A stretch of 64,000 bases of DNA from assembly GCA_918807975.1 (NCBI GenBank), contig OU964918.1, positions 45,864,477 to 45,928,476 of the forward strand, written 5' to 3'. The notes below the pieces were generated by a model. It had not been told where the DNA came from, ran no database searches, and worked only from the letters and a program-made list of their open reading frames with translations. The position numbers and the translations under genes are program-made. Position 1 is the stretch's first letter. Each line of letters starts with the position of its first letter. This stretch comes from Aplidium turbinatum (Eukaryota; Chordata; Ascidiacea; Aplousobranchia; Polyclinidae). Shown piece by piece: positions 38,601 to 47,255 of this stretch.

Positions 38601-41600
38601 TAGCTTATACCTAATTTTGTTAAACTAAGCTGCATAACTGTAACTGCTTCAGCTTTTCATAAAGTTTGTAAGTTGTAACTAAACTTCTACTTTCTGGCAA
38701 AGATGCATAGTTAGTGAACAAGTTAAGGAAAATACAAAAAATATGTTCAGTAAAATTAGAACCTTAGCATAAAGAATAGACTATAGATGAAACATCTTCC
38801 TCCCAACTGATTAAGTTTAGAATAGGCCGTCAGTCACGTTTGAAGTACGCGCGATGACGTGGCCTCTACTAGAGGGCGCCATGGTGCAGCATATCGGCAT
38901 GCCAGATTTAAAAGGAATTTAATACTATCCTGTGGGCCAAAAAATGTTGCAGGGCGGGCCGGGAGTTTGACACATATGCACTAATCCATTTAAGTTACTT
39001 GTTTTAACTATCAGGTTTGGTGGCCATGATAGCCTACATGTAGCCTACCATAAAAGTAGATCTTGTACATGCACGTGTTAAACCATTGCGGTTTTGTCAC
39101 CTTTTCTTTTTGTTGGTTTAGTTAGTGAACTTTATTTTCACAATATCGCTTCTTTTGCGTTCCAACAAAGACAACTAAAAATTGAGTTGAATACAATATA
39201 CGGGCAGGGGCATGTCAACTGCAACACGTTAGCAGCATCGAGACAAGTTAACAGCGTATCTAGATAAAAAAAAAATATATATTGATCTTGAGATTCATTT
39301 TATTCAAGTCCCTGGATTTCAAGCTGTTTCAGTGAAACATTTTTGCAGTCTATCCATTAAAAATAGCTACAAGCGCCACTGCATACAGCAACAATATTTT
39401 GTCTCAATTACAATTACAGTAGTTTACATAAAAATGTGTAATTAATTACATTTAATTTTGATCCAACTTTGACCTGAACCACTGAGGACAGAAGAAAAAA
39501 AGCAAACCGAATTCAATCTTCCTCGATTCATGGCCGCAGCCACTTTTTAAGTACAGTTACATATTTTAAAAAATAGTTAATGTCGAAACGAGACCTGGAT
39601 TGGAGCCGAAATTAGCGAAATTGAAGAGAGCGCTATAACATTGGTTCACTGTTATCTAGATGATCTGGAAGACTCACTGCCAGAAGAGTTGATAAATTAT
39701 GACTTGTCAAATGTAACAAAGCTTTCCCAGCAAAATGAATCTTAATATGCAGTTTTGACTCTGAGCAGCTGTTCTACTATATAATTTGGAACTGGTAGGC
39801 TATCAGGTTTCCGTGCTCTTTGAAAAGGTCAAGGACCCTAAAATTTCTGGCAAGGTCTGAACGTACCATCTGGATCTCCTTGTCAACGCTACTGACTAGC
39901 TATTAACGAGATGGTTGACAAATATTAGTTCAACTTGAAAAGTTCTTGCTCACTGAAAGAATTGAGTACTTTTGCTTGAATGTGACCAAAAGACCACGAT
40001 TTTCCACTTTATTTTGTAAGCTACAGCTTACTTGTTATGCTCTTATGCTTACCGTGCTTATATCTACACTAATATATTATGCTGCTAGATCTTTTGTTTC
40101 TTAACCTGGCTGACTTCATTTACTTGGCAATTTTTCATCTTTTGATCACTTTTAACCTGAAAACATTTTTATAAACAAAACTACCCAACAAAACAACAAT
40201 GCAATGTTGGTTTTCAGTTGCCTAAATATAGGCCAACCCAAAATTCGTAGTACATCCTTAGCATAGAAAACTGTGTTGACTATGTAAAAACATTTACTTA
40301 CCAGCAGCAACTTTTCGAGTTTTCTTATACAACTCTGAAAGAAATACTTCCCGTTTTCGCGATTTTTCATCTGCAAAATATTAAATCTATCATGAAAACT
40401 TGATTTATTTTTTACGTCCTATTTACATTATTTATCAGTGCTGGAGTGAACCAGCTCAGTGACCAAATGATTTTGCCTTCGGGTCTGATACCGGTAGATG
40501 TAGATAAACTCAAACCAGAGTTCGGGTCAAACAGATGCTGCAGTCATTGGTGCGATAATAAACATTTGGTTCCCTAATATTAATTTGCATTTTTCTTAAC
40601 GAAAACGAACCAAACCGCAGCTCAACAAGCAGTTCTTCACTGGGAGGACATCTTGCTTACTGAATTTACGTTAAATTATGTTTGCTTTATGTCATAATTG
40701 CTTTCCGGATTGTTCTTTGTCGCCGCTCCCTATCTCGCAATCTTGTCTTGTGATTACAGGCTACTATAGGTTACGACAAAATGTTAACACCTTTGGTATC
40801 TGTTCTTCGGTTGGGTGTGTACTTAGCTAAGTGTTCAGTCACTCATTCTTTAGTCACTTATCATTTCCCTGCCATTATTTACAGTTATAAAGTTTAGGTG
40901 GTTTAATAGATATTCCTACTTGAAGTAATTTCTGATGACGGATTAATTTAGAAGTGTTTATCGCTGTTTACGTTTATACAAAGCGACATTTTGTAACTAA
41001 TCCTAATGGTTCAGCATTCCCACAACCCCTGGAAACAATGGTTAAGAACCCCTGCTGTAATGAAAAACATATTGTCCAATTTTGGACAATCACGATTTTA
41101 GTTGGATAACAAAGCATTGTTTATAAAACATAATTACCTTCATTCATCCATGGATCCAACAGCAGTCCGGATAAAAACTGAACAACGACTGACCAGTGAC
41201 CGACCAGTAGATTAGTTTGAACAAATGTTGTGAAATTTTCTAACGGCATTTGATCGACCATGTATAAAGCGCTGAAAAACTCTTGAAAAGTTTGGTGTGA
41301 AAAATACAATCGTCGGTTACCCTCCAAAAGACCACACCTTTGATTTGAACCAAATAATGTCACAACAAGTGCTTGGACTTGTTCGCTTTTTAGGTGTTCT
41401 TCCTGAAGATCTTCAATTGTGATTAATACTGTTTTATTCTTAGTAGCTTGAAATGCTAGTTTTGATAAACTAATAACGATTTGATCCGAAAGAGAAACGG
41501 CGTGACCTGATGATTTGAGGTTTTCCAGCACACGATGAAATATTGTTGTCATTGACGAAATATTTACAGTTTCATCTGATGAACCAAGAGAAGCTCCTAA

Positions 41601-44503
41601 GTATAATTGTAGCATCAAAGGATTGTGACACAAGGATTCTAGATGAGGAGTTTCTACAGTTAGCTTGTCAAAAATTTTACTTGATTTTTGTTCATCATTT
41701 ATCAAAGCAACAGATAATTTTTTCATATTTTCAGAAGTTAAGTCTCCAACAAAATAGGTTTGGTTATTAGGACGACAGATTGCAAGAATTTTGAGGATGG
41801 CGTGTGGTCGTGAGGTGAATACAATGTGGCAATTAGGTAAAAAAGTTTTTCGACACAGATTCAACACAAGCTCCGAGCAGCTGAGTAAAGTATCGTAATT
41901 CGATCTTTCCACATTATCCATCAAATTCCAGTTCACCTGGTCGAATCCGTCAAAAACTAAAAAACAATTTTGTATGTGATATTTTATCCATTTGAAAACA
42001 GAATCTTTTTCTTCTGTATTCAAGTCAAAATCTACATCTCCAAGTAAAAATTCCTTCAAAGTTAATTTCTTGTCATCGCAATCATTCATGCTCATGAAAG
42101 GTATCCTCAGAACAAGAAAGTCTCTAGTTTCGTCAAGACGCCTTGCCAGGCGCTTTGATAACGTTGTCTTTCCCGCCCCAGGGTAACCGACAATTGATAT
42201 GAAGCTTTGTGACTTAATACGTGAAATTAATTCATCAATCGAAACTTCTTTATCAGACTCTTTAAATTGAATTTGTCTGGTTTTGGGATCATACTGGTCG
42301 TCGTTGGGAATGAACATTCCTTCGTAGAAGTCTACCGACAGAAGCTCTGGGTGAACTTCTGGAAAATTCGATGCTGCATTATCAAACCTCGACACATCTA
42401 CATCAAACTCGGATTTGTAGAGTTGTCGAGTTGTTTTCTTCAGTTTGTCGAAAGCTTTGTTGAGGTCTAATGACAAAAAGAAATTTTCAAAATCAAAAAT
42501 TTGTCAAAATTAACTTTCCATTGAATGAACGTTAAAATCAGTTGTTCAAAGAATTACAAATGATTTTCCCCTAAACCAAGCTGAAATTTCCCTGATTAGT
42601 TGCGTATTTCTACGAATCCAACTCAACAAAGTGTAATTCAAAATGCTTACTTTGGAATTTCTAAACATTCTTCATGTGGAAGTTTATGTTCTTAGTAGCT
42701 TTCAGTTTTGGCAACACTACTTAAAGCATGGCTTCGTCTTATACCGTATTTGTTTTTATAGAGGAAGATGGTGTGCTCTGTGAATTATTCCCTCTACTAC
42801 GTGCCGCTGAAAGGAGAGCAGTTCTGAATTACGATACTCAAGCGCACACCTCGAGAGCCGAACCAGCGCTGCTTGGTTTTGAGTAGGGCGCGGAACCACT
42901 GAGCTAAAGTGGTGACTATCCCTAAAACTAAATTTAAATTTCTCTAACTAGTTGCGCATTTCTACGATCCCAACTCAACAAAGTATCACCAAATACCCAC
43001 TTTAAAACTTCCAAACATTCTCCACATGAAATATATGATCCTAACGACTTTCAATTTTGGCAACACTAGTTGAAATACAGCTTTATCTTGTAGTTGTTGT
43101 TATCGAGAAAGATTCACATCACACCTCGTAACGTAAGGCAACAACCATACACAATCAATGGCATGTTAACATACCTCAAGTACATTTTAACTTTGCTTTA
43201 TGTTATGAAAGCAACTCAAGATGTCGCTAAATTGTTGCAAACAATCAGCTTGTAGAGAAATCTAAATATTTAATATCGCCACAAAATTTAACATTCTCAG
43301 ATAATATTGGTTTACATTAGTGTAAAATGTTGCTAATTTTCAATCATAAATTTTAAAATTATACAGAAATAATACGGAAAAATTAGGTCAATTTTGTCTG
43401 AAACCTATGAAAGGGCAACTTCAATTGTTTGGCTCTCCATATGTAACGCAGCTTATATTCAATGCAACTGACACATGCAACATTCAATTGACCCAAGCAG
43501 AATGTTTTTTAGAGGGAAAAAATTGACCAATCAAAAATCTAGTAATGCAAAAAATTTTTGAGGTTTACTTTATCAATTTCCTCAAAAATGTTAAAACCCG
43601 AGCAAAAGAAAATGCAAAGTATTTTCAATTAAAAATGAGGCAATTTTTAAAGCCCACTTCTGCGAATAAAAGTTTAAATATTAAAACTAGAAAATTATAT
43701 TTTTGATAATAGCATGAACATCTTACAAACCTTCCTGATCTCCAGATGAAACATTGCTTTGTTCTGATTGAGGAATAATGTTGGTTATGTTTTGTCGCTG
43801 GTCAACCTGAACTAATTGTTGATCAATATGATGATGATGATGATGATGATGATGATGCTGATGGGCGTGATACTGCCGCTGGTCAACCTGGATCGACTGA
43901 TGATCAACATGTTGATGATGATGGACATACTGCTGCCGGTTGTCCTGCTGAATTACTTGCTGTTGAAGAACAGCTATGTTGCTCGGAGCTTGTTCTGTGA
44001 GAAACAAAACAATTTACAGTTATTTATAGTTATGAAGTCACAATTCAATTCTCCTTTTTAGGGGTGTCTAATGCTTACGATGTTTATGTAGAAACAAAAC
44101 CACTAAAACAGCGATACAAAAACGTCAGAATATTTTAGCACTTGATTCTTAGGTTACTTTACTTTGTCATTACTGTTACATGCCATGGGAAAGGAAGTTA
44201 ATTTTTGTGTCCACCAAGCACGTCATTAAGTGTCTTACCATATAAACAGCAACGTGCTTTTCAGCGGTGTAGAACCGGCGCCCTTTCGACTGTCGTACGA
44301 AGGTTTTCACTAATCGGTCATGCAGCCAACCATACAATGGTTATATAAAAGTTCTCGCAAACACCAGAGGACGTCATGCCATATTTGAGCAATCTCTTTA
44401 ATAAATTGTTGAAAATCAACTTACCAGGATTTCCTGGCGATGGTTGTTCAGTCTCTTCAGTTGAAGTTGTTCTGTTTTCTTCTTGATTTTGTTGGAAAGA
44501 CAT
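17542..44503 (-). CDS. Seven-exon NACHT (NLR-like) gene, full model
   Basis: Predicted host gene read right to left. Exons: 44503-44425, 43994-43731, 42466-41138, 40370-40302, 19392-19085, 18858-18676, 17601-17542. They sum to 2292 nt, exactly 764 codons with the stop, and phases 1,1,1,1,0,0 match at every junction with GT donors and AG acceptors. Product about 763 residues: short acidic N-terminus, Gln/His-rich linker, NACHT ATPase with Walker A near residue 208, then helical and leucine-rich-looking C-terminal segments. NACHT proteins are cytoplasmic signal-transducing ATPases that oligomerise on danger or pathogen cues; the ligand here is unknown. No CARD, death or pyrin domain is evident. 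Exons 1-3 are firm. Joining exons 5-7 across a 20.9-kb intron rests on phase, splice sites and plausible protein character only; they could belong to a neighbouring related gene. Confidence 0.55.
18525..18668. repeat. 42-bp tandem repeat, about 3.4 copies
   Basis: Units start at 18525, 18567, 18609 and 18651, exactly 42 bp apart. Each opens with the near-palindrome ACGTTGATACAACGT. Looser copies of the core occur near 17428, 17735 and 18995, all within the 3' part of the NACHT gene model. Confidence 0.9.
18676..18858 (-). CDS. Candidate NACHT gene exon 6
   Basis: A 183-bp open segment, phase 0 on both sides, with acceptor TTTGTGTTTAG and a weaker GTGAAAG donor. It encodes 61 residues including VHDVIEVMSKVEEML and a basic RWRIANMMERSML segment. 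The donor lies a few bases from a 42-bp tandem repeat array at 18525-18668. The family is not identifiable from this exon alone. Confidence 0.45.
19085..19392 (-). CDS. Candidate NACHT gene exon 5, helical/LRR-like
   Basis: A 308-bp open segment with acceptor ACCTGGTTAG (phase 1, matching exon 4) and a consensus GTAAGT donor after the codons for MPGS. An alternative acceptor 17 nt upstream would change the phase. The protein contains SLDHNDDGRSIIAISRILRE, and then ILNLCFCKMNSNQF, which has leucine-rich-repeat spacing. Such segments normally follow the NACHT block in NLR proteins. Linkage to the NACHT exons 21 kb away is inferred. Confidence 0.5.
19685..19727. repeat. 22-bp direct duplication with TGACGTCA
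   Basis: Two head-to-tail copies of AAAAAGCGATGACGTCACGG, each holding the CRE/ATF palindrome TGACGTCA. Regulatory function is not shown; it lies in the inferred intron 4. Confidence 0.5.
19800..21110. repeat. About 385-bp tandem satellite, 3.5 copies
   Basis: The landmark TTTCTGCTTCGATTTTAACA recurs near 19837, 20030, 20420 and 20802. Full spacing is 382-390 bp; the first pair is shortened to about 193 bp by an internal loss. Units are about 90% alike. Confidence 0.9.
21770..22790 (-). pseudogene. piggyBac transposase relic
   Basis: Minus-strand coding remains in several frames. From right: KIYKPFEEVTVDEQLVSFRG and KCPMRQYMKSKP (core region with the first catalytic Asp), YNLQVYTGKLPGS, KGRYVLSSKFIFSD with VVSYVPKKTRR, then VDDADKLVSEYSSARR and RWPFRLFTNVLDI near the C-terminus. 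These are hallmark piggyBac segments in the expected order. Multiple frame changes and stops show it is dead. Confidence 0.85.
22807..23028. mobile_element. piggyBac terminal/subterminal inverted repeats
   Basis: The right end reads, on the minus strand, TTAA then CCCTTAACATACCAAG, a typical piggyBac terminus next to its TTAA target (23029-23032). An inverted partner (aatataccaagggggtcc) lies at about 22811-22828. Either this is a 220-bp MITE or the 5' end of the relic at 21770-22790. Confidence 0.6.
23650..23741 (+). mobile_element. Truncated RTE-like LINE tail, 92 bp
   Basis: Flanked by a perfect 10-bp duplication tgctatttaa (23640-23649, 23742-23751). It ends in GAGGAAGGAACCTAATGATGATAA, like the insertion at 61901-62035. 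This is a severely 5'-truncated LINE insertion. Confidence 0.8.
24005..24700. repeat. Degenerate hAT-like ends
   Basis: AGGCTTGTCAAAC at about 24010 and a GAAGCCACCGCATCG...CTGACGGCC segment (about 24640-24690) are related to the region 38825-38985 in inverse orientation, which has an AGTTTGACACAT end. These are probable remains of a Charlie-like element; boundaries not resolved. Confidence 0.35.
24700..26110. other. No gene recognised
   Basis: AT-rich sequence in the inferred NACHT intron 4, just downstream of the P transposase stop. No inverted ends of the P element could be identified in it. Confidence 0.4.
26174..27736 (+). mobile_element. hAT element inside the P transposase
   Basis: Ends CAGGGCCGGATTAAGG and CCTTAATCCGGCCTTG are inverted repeats. 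A perfect 8-bp duplication gcaacagg (26166-26173, 27737-27744) falls within the P-element codons for ALLQS. Plus-strand transposase remains at about 26990-27330 include KVDSYLPNIA, a SFLAELNTMSN stretch and DDLEESLPEEMIHF, a ZBED-type hAT core; stops abound. It also contains a second hAT-like end at 26317 (CAGTGGTTCTTAACC) and a LINE insertion at 26603-26957. Confidence 0.92.
26603..26957 (+). mobile_element. 5'-truncated LINE, 355 bp, inside the hAT
   Basis: Flanked by the 12-bp duplication atcattatattg (26591-26602, 26958-26969). Its frame (26603-26953) encodes the C-terminus of a non-LTR reverse transcriptase polyprotein: LNRARCGVGRNKSNLFRW, then the cysteine/histidine knuckle CDCGLDNQKMKHILTNC. 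It stops at 26951-26953 and ends with a short TGAATGA tail. Confidence 0.9.
28526..29111 (-). repeat. BEL/Pao 3' LTR
   Basis: 586 bp, begins tggtcacagcgg on the plus strand. It holds several aaacaggttt-type short repeats and pairs with 33804-34389. Confidence 0.93.
29420..33337 (-). pseudogene. BEL/Pao gag-pol-type open frame, 1305 codons (fossil)
   Basis: Protein of the BEL/Pao element. It shows an N-terminal charged region and Ala/Glu-rich coiled coil (residues about 170-225), then the DUF1759 gag domain (about 395-590, with FFDKAALIGYDGNNMPFIFF). Cysteine-rich knuckles follow (CFYCSSRGQVEYHFLSNC, CLNCLRQHMVRDC), then a retropepsin-like region (near TFVSSDLVCELGL), polymerase-type motifs (RIVYDGKSEFRETCFND, GRFGFMADVIRYFFHI) and the DUF5641 tail (GQLVVVGSLQDIGKRGKYQLG). 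The order fits BEL/Pao, but not every expected catalytic part is recognisable, so it should be treated as a broken element. Confidence 0.88.
33804..34389 (-). repeat. BEL/Pao 5' LTR
   Basis: 586 bp, same ends and length as the 3' LTR. It is followed by a leader and the open frame starting at 33337. Confidence 0.93.
36354..38084 (-). mobile_element. hAT element, family X copy 2
   Basis: Ends CATAGGCGTCGA and TCGACGCCTATG with a perfect 8-bp duplication tctataca (36346-36353, 38085-38092). Orientation is inverse to 9028-10222. It is 1731 bp and carries an open frame at 37037-37606. The terminal GTGGGC/GCCCAC-rich segments match copy 1. Confidence 0.92.
37037..37606 (-). pseudogene. N-terminal hAT transposase fragment
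   Basis: An open frame of 189 codons in the hAT element 36354-38084. It has a basic KPASKRRRDD stretch preceded by QSQTSIRAF, which resembles the PCNA-binding (PIP-like) boxes found at the start of many TTF/ZMYM-type hAT transposases. An acidic, Ser-rich linker and a QWMRLNPDGTCYCRLKTYL segment follow. No DDE core is present in the element, so it cannot transpose itself. The same region in copy 1 is interrupted by stops. Confidence 0.65.
38093..39580. other. No gene recognised; one degenerate hAT end
   Basis: AT-rich. Only the 38825-38985 segment (CGGGCCGGGAGTTTGACAC) resembles a hAT terminus. The rest holds nothing I can name. Confidence 0.4.
39590..39740 (+). pseudogene. hAT transposase scrap
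   Basis: About 150 bp similar to 27190-27280, encoding LDDLEDSLPEELINYD where the other copy has DDLEESLPEEMIHF. A matching right end CAGCAGGGGTTCTTAACC (inverse) lies at 41041-41058; the left end was not found. Confidence 0.6.
40302..40370 (-). CDS. NACHT gene exon 4, small linker exon
   Basis: A 69-bp exon flanked by acceptor ATATTTTGCAG and donor GTAAGTAAATG, phase 1 in and 1 out, so it joins exon 3 cleanly. It encodes a charged segment beginning DEKSRKREVFLSELY. Short basic linker exons directly after the NACHT block are usual in NLR genes. Caution: it lies between a hAT right end (about 41040-41058) and a hAT coding remnant (about 39590-39740), so exonised transposon sequence is an alternative. 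Confidence 0.6.
41138..42466 (-). CDS. NACHT gene exon 3, NACHT ATPase domain
   Basis: Main exon, 443 codons, with acceptor TTTTTGTCATTAG and donor G|GTAATT. The protein carries Walker A (GYPGAGKTT, residues about 208-216 of the model), Walker B (FLVFDGFDQ, about 283-291), sensor-1 style FTSRPHA (about 331) and a winged-helix or NAD-like tail with SHQTFQEFFSALY, a motif common in NLR proteins. About 90 residues before the P-loop contain an FIPNDDQYD-type linker. Family knowledge: NACHT NTPases bind ATP or dATP and oligomerise. No stop interrupts the exon, so selection on it is plausible. Upstream intron 2 holds a SINE fragment and a local duplication. Confidence 0.9.
42565..43115. repeat. 200-bp local duplication with SINE insert in NACHT intron 2
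   Basis: 42565-42770 and 42926-43115 are diverged direct copies (shared ACTCAACAAAGT and TTTGGCAACACTA). Between them a minus-strand tRNA-like SINE fragment (42790-42915) shows box A TAGCTCAGTGGTT and box B GGTTCGGCT. Confidence 0.7.
43731..43994 (-). CDS. NACHT gene exon 2, Gln/His-rich linker
   Basis: Preceded by a pyrimidine-rich acceptor (TTTCTCACAG) and ended by a GTTTGTAAG donor, both in phase 1. It encodes a low-complexity segment rich in Gln and His, with two VDQRQ-containing repeats and a run of ten His specified by an (ATG/CAT)n microsatellite at about 43826-43857. The linker lies between the short N-terminus and the NACHT domain and is likely unstructured. The His run should vary in length between alleles. 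Confidence 0.75.
44425..44503 (-). CDS. NACHT gene exon 1 (start codon)
   Basis: First coding exon of the NACHT gene. It begins MSFQQNQEENR and is polar, rich in Glu, Thr and Pro. The exon ends in phase 1 at a GTAAGT donor (intron starts at 44424). The ATG follows an A-rich stretch and no upstream exon is needed to keep the frame open. A non-coding first exon further right cannot be excluded. Confidence 0.7.
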
Positions 44504-45120
44504 TTTTTAATGTTTTTTTAACTGCTAGTCAGCAAATTAAAGTAAACCTTAGTAAGGTAGTTGAGGCTACAAAACACAATTGTGAGTCATAAACATCAGA
44601 TTCTCCTTTCTTTATCAAAGAAAACAAGACAAATCATGCAACATCAAATTATATTGAACAAACCAACACAAACGCATGATTTGAATAATAATTTCTACTG
44701 CGGCTCATTGATCTCCATTTTACAAACCACCTTGTTTAACATCAAATGGTACAAACTCATCTACGCAGTATTCATACATTATTGTTCTAACTCTAACTTA
44801 TTCTCACCACCGAAAGAACACAACAAGTTATACTTTGATGCTTCCAGTTTGACCAACACTAGATTCGAACTCAGACCAACTAATTTGTCGACTGTGCAGA
44901 AACGCTCAGCATCTCGCGTTTTATAGCTGAATGATCACGTGAGCAGTGCGTGGTCGGGAAAACAATAGAAAAAAAGAAATGTTCTCGGTGAAAAAGTTTT
45001 TTTCAACTCACAACAACAAACAGAATGATTCTTTGCTTTGCGAAATTACAACGTTACAAAACGTTAAAACGTCGTTTAATTTGCAGTCTGAAGTTGATTG
45101 GTAATATATTTTGTGTTTCA
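44504..45120. other. 5' flank of the NACHT gene
   Basis: Presumed promoter and 5' UTR region. An open frame at 44561-44926 (plus, 121 codons) shows no known motif and is probably chance. No clear TATA box could be assigned. Confidence 0.35.
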
Positions 45121-45696
45121 TTATTCAAGCGTCAGCGAAACCTTGGAGAAACTGAAGTTTTTTATTGAAATGTTTTGTCTTCAGAATCAATGATGAAATG
45201 GAACAATAGATTATTGTATCGCTTTGTATATCGAGTTTAATTTGAAACGAAATTAAAACAACAAATTTATCAAAAATCGAAAACATTCCAAGTTTTGTTT
45301 TGAAGAGACCTGAACGAGAATCAAAGACATTGAGGAGTTTTAAATGAAACAAACTTTATAGATGACAACTTGTTTGTGTTTCATTTGATGAGCAAGCAAC
45401 ATGCTTTTGTTGTTACGAGGATGAGTTGTGTGAACGCCTGTACGATGCTTGCAGGAAGTGGGCCTATTGTACTGTACGTGCTATTTTTGCTCAAAATGAG
45501 ATATTGAACTTACTTAAACTAAACCTCTAGCAAACTATTCAATCGCTATTATGCGAATGACCACAAGCTTGGTAATTGGTTTAAGTTCTATTTCGTGGTT
45601 CCAATCTCAGTTCGACTCTTACGCAAGACAAGGTAGCCCACTGCTTTCTTGAACCAACAGTAACCTACATGACACTGACAGTGATCGCTGTTCAGT

Positions 45697-45790
45697 GCAG
45701 GGGTCGTCAACATATTTTGCATAAAGGTTATTTTGGCACCAAGGAATGCTGTGGCGGGCCGCATTCATTTTTTAGATAAGTTGACTCTTA
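45697..45790 (+). mobile_element. hAT-like left end
   Basis: CAGGGGTCGTCAAC followed by a GGCGGGCCGC segment is typical of Charlie-like hAT ends. The matching right end was not found. Confidence 0.4.
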
Positions 45791-46493
45791 CGTTAGAAAA
45801 GAACGCATTTCATAGCCTACTCAGTATGAAGCGCTACATGTTGTTAATGTTCATCTTTCATCTTGGAATATCGTGGTAACAAAAACAATCGAACAACGCT
45901 CTTGCCACTCCAAGGTCCTTTGACAACTCTTTTGACTTCTTTAAACGAGGCCACTTGTTTTGTGCACTTTTAGCAGAGGAGCAATTTTATCAGAATATTC
46001 ATTGCCAAGCAAGTGGAGTGTTGTCTGCATAATTGGGAACAGTAATTTTTAAATAAACCTGGCCTTCGTCCATTTTTTTTCTATTTCAGAGCCAAACGAA
46101 AACACACGGCAGCTGGAGAAATTGAAAAATGTTATTGGAACACCCAGTGAATCAATTCCACCCGACTTCTGCTGGCCTATAAATCAAATGTTTATTCATT
46201 TTCCTTCTATCTCAGTAATTTTCTTTGTAATTTTCTTTTCTTATATTGAAAGTCAATGAAAAGTTAAAGAAACCAACGATTTTCAGTCAAATATTTAAGT
46301 TCAAGACACAAAAGATTTTCAGTCAAATATTTTATCTCCAGAATCAATGATAAAGTGGAAGAATATTTATTGCACTGTTTTTATAACACATTTAGGCCTA
46401 ATTTAAAACGTGTTAAACGTTTTAATTAAAACAAAAGTTGTTTTCAATAAAAGGGCAATTCCAAGTTTTGAACTCGAATCAAAAACATTGATT

Positions 46494-46636
46494 TAGCTCA
46501 CCAGACCATAGCCCTATGAAGAGTCGTAGGCATTTTTGTAGGCTGCAGCGTGGGTCAGGTGTACGTCGGAAGGTGCATAGCGCTCAAGTCCGCTTTCCGC
46601 AATGCAGGATAAAGATAATAATAAAAAAAAAAAACA
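46494..46636 (+). mobile_element. SINE with poly(A) tail
   Basis: It begins TTTAGCTCACCAGACC (box A-like) and ends GCAGGATAAAGATAATAATA then a run of A. The tail matches the 16025-16313 SINE. It is inserted in the second copy of the 45-kb duplication. Confidence 0.6.
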
Positions 46637-46758
46637 TTTCTATCTAGAGCAACATATTGTTCTTACATGAGAGAAATCAAAAACTGTAGTCGAAGGGACG
46701 CCACTCCTCAATCGATGGCATGCCTTTAAGAGCCTTGTCACATGCTCTTGGGAGATGT

Positions 46759-46842
46759 CAAACCAACGCCCTATCAAACCAACGCCCTATCAAACCAACG
46801 CCCTATCAAACCAACGCCCTATCAAACCAACGCCCTATCAAA
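46759..46842. repeat. 16-bp minisatellite, five copies
   Basis: Perfect repeats of AAACCAACGCCCTATC. Confidence 0.95.
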
Positions 46843-47162
46843 CAGCAATCTCACCACTCGTCTGCGCAGACGACATTACCCAGCTTTAAACAAACTTTAT
46901 AGATGACAACTTGTTTGTGTTTCATTCGATGAGCAAGCAACATGCTTTTGTGGCTGTGAGGGTGAATTGTGTGAACGCCTGTACGATGCTTGCAAGAACG
47001 AAGATGCGACACCTAGCGAAATGAGACACCTGTGTTCTAGCAAGGCACTTTTCTGAAAGACAATTTGAAAAGTTGACACAAAAGTTTCTCTTCCACTCCG
47101 CAACCACTGTTCATAAACGCAGGTACTCAGTTGTCTGATGTGTTTTCTGGTGTGGAGTACAC

Positions 47163-47255
47163 CCAGATAGCTCTGTTGGGTTAGCCCCGACTGCTAACGA
47201 AGACATTTCAAGATCAAGCAACCCTGGTTCGACTCTCGGTGTGCGCGCTTTAACA
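47163..47255 (+). repeat. tRNA-like segment in array leader (copy also at 51252-51344)
   Basis: GATAGCTCTGTTGGGTTAGC and GGTTCGACTC have box A and box B form. Both copies are near-identical. The acceptor stem does not close, so this is a SINE head rather than a tRNA gene. Confidence 0.6.

Larger units (their letters stand above)
45130..47000. repeat. Segmental duplication pair with SINE insert
   Basis: 45130-45470 is repeated as 46310-46490 plus 46885-47000. The second copy is split by an insert of about 390 bp. The repeats share AGAATCAATGAT, CATTCCAAGTTTTG-like and GATGACAACTTGTTTGTG segments. Confidence 0.75.

Noticed and set aside
44561-44926. 121-codon plus-strand open frame upstream of the NACHT gene
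   Set aside because: No motif, AT-rich composition, and it overlaps the likely promoter side of a well-supported gene; treated as chance.
47163-47255. Candidate tRNA gene
   Set aside because: Box A and box B are present but the cloverleaf does not close; the same sequence recurs in repeats, so it is a SINE head.
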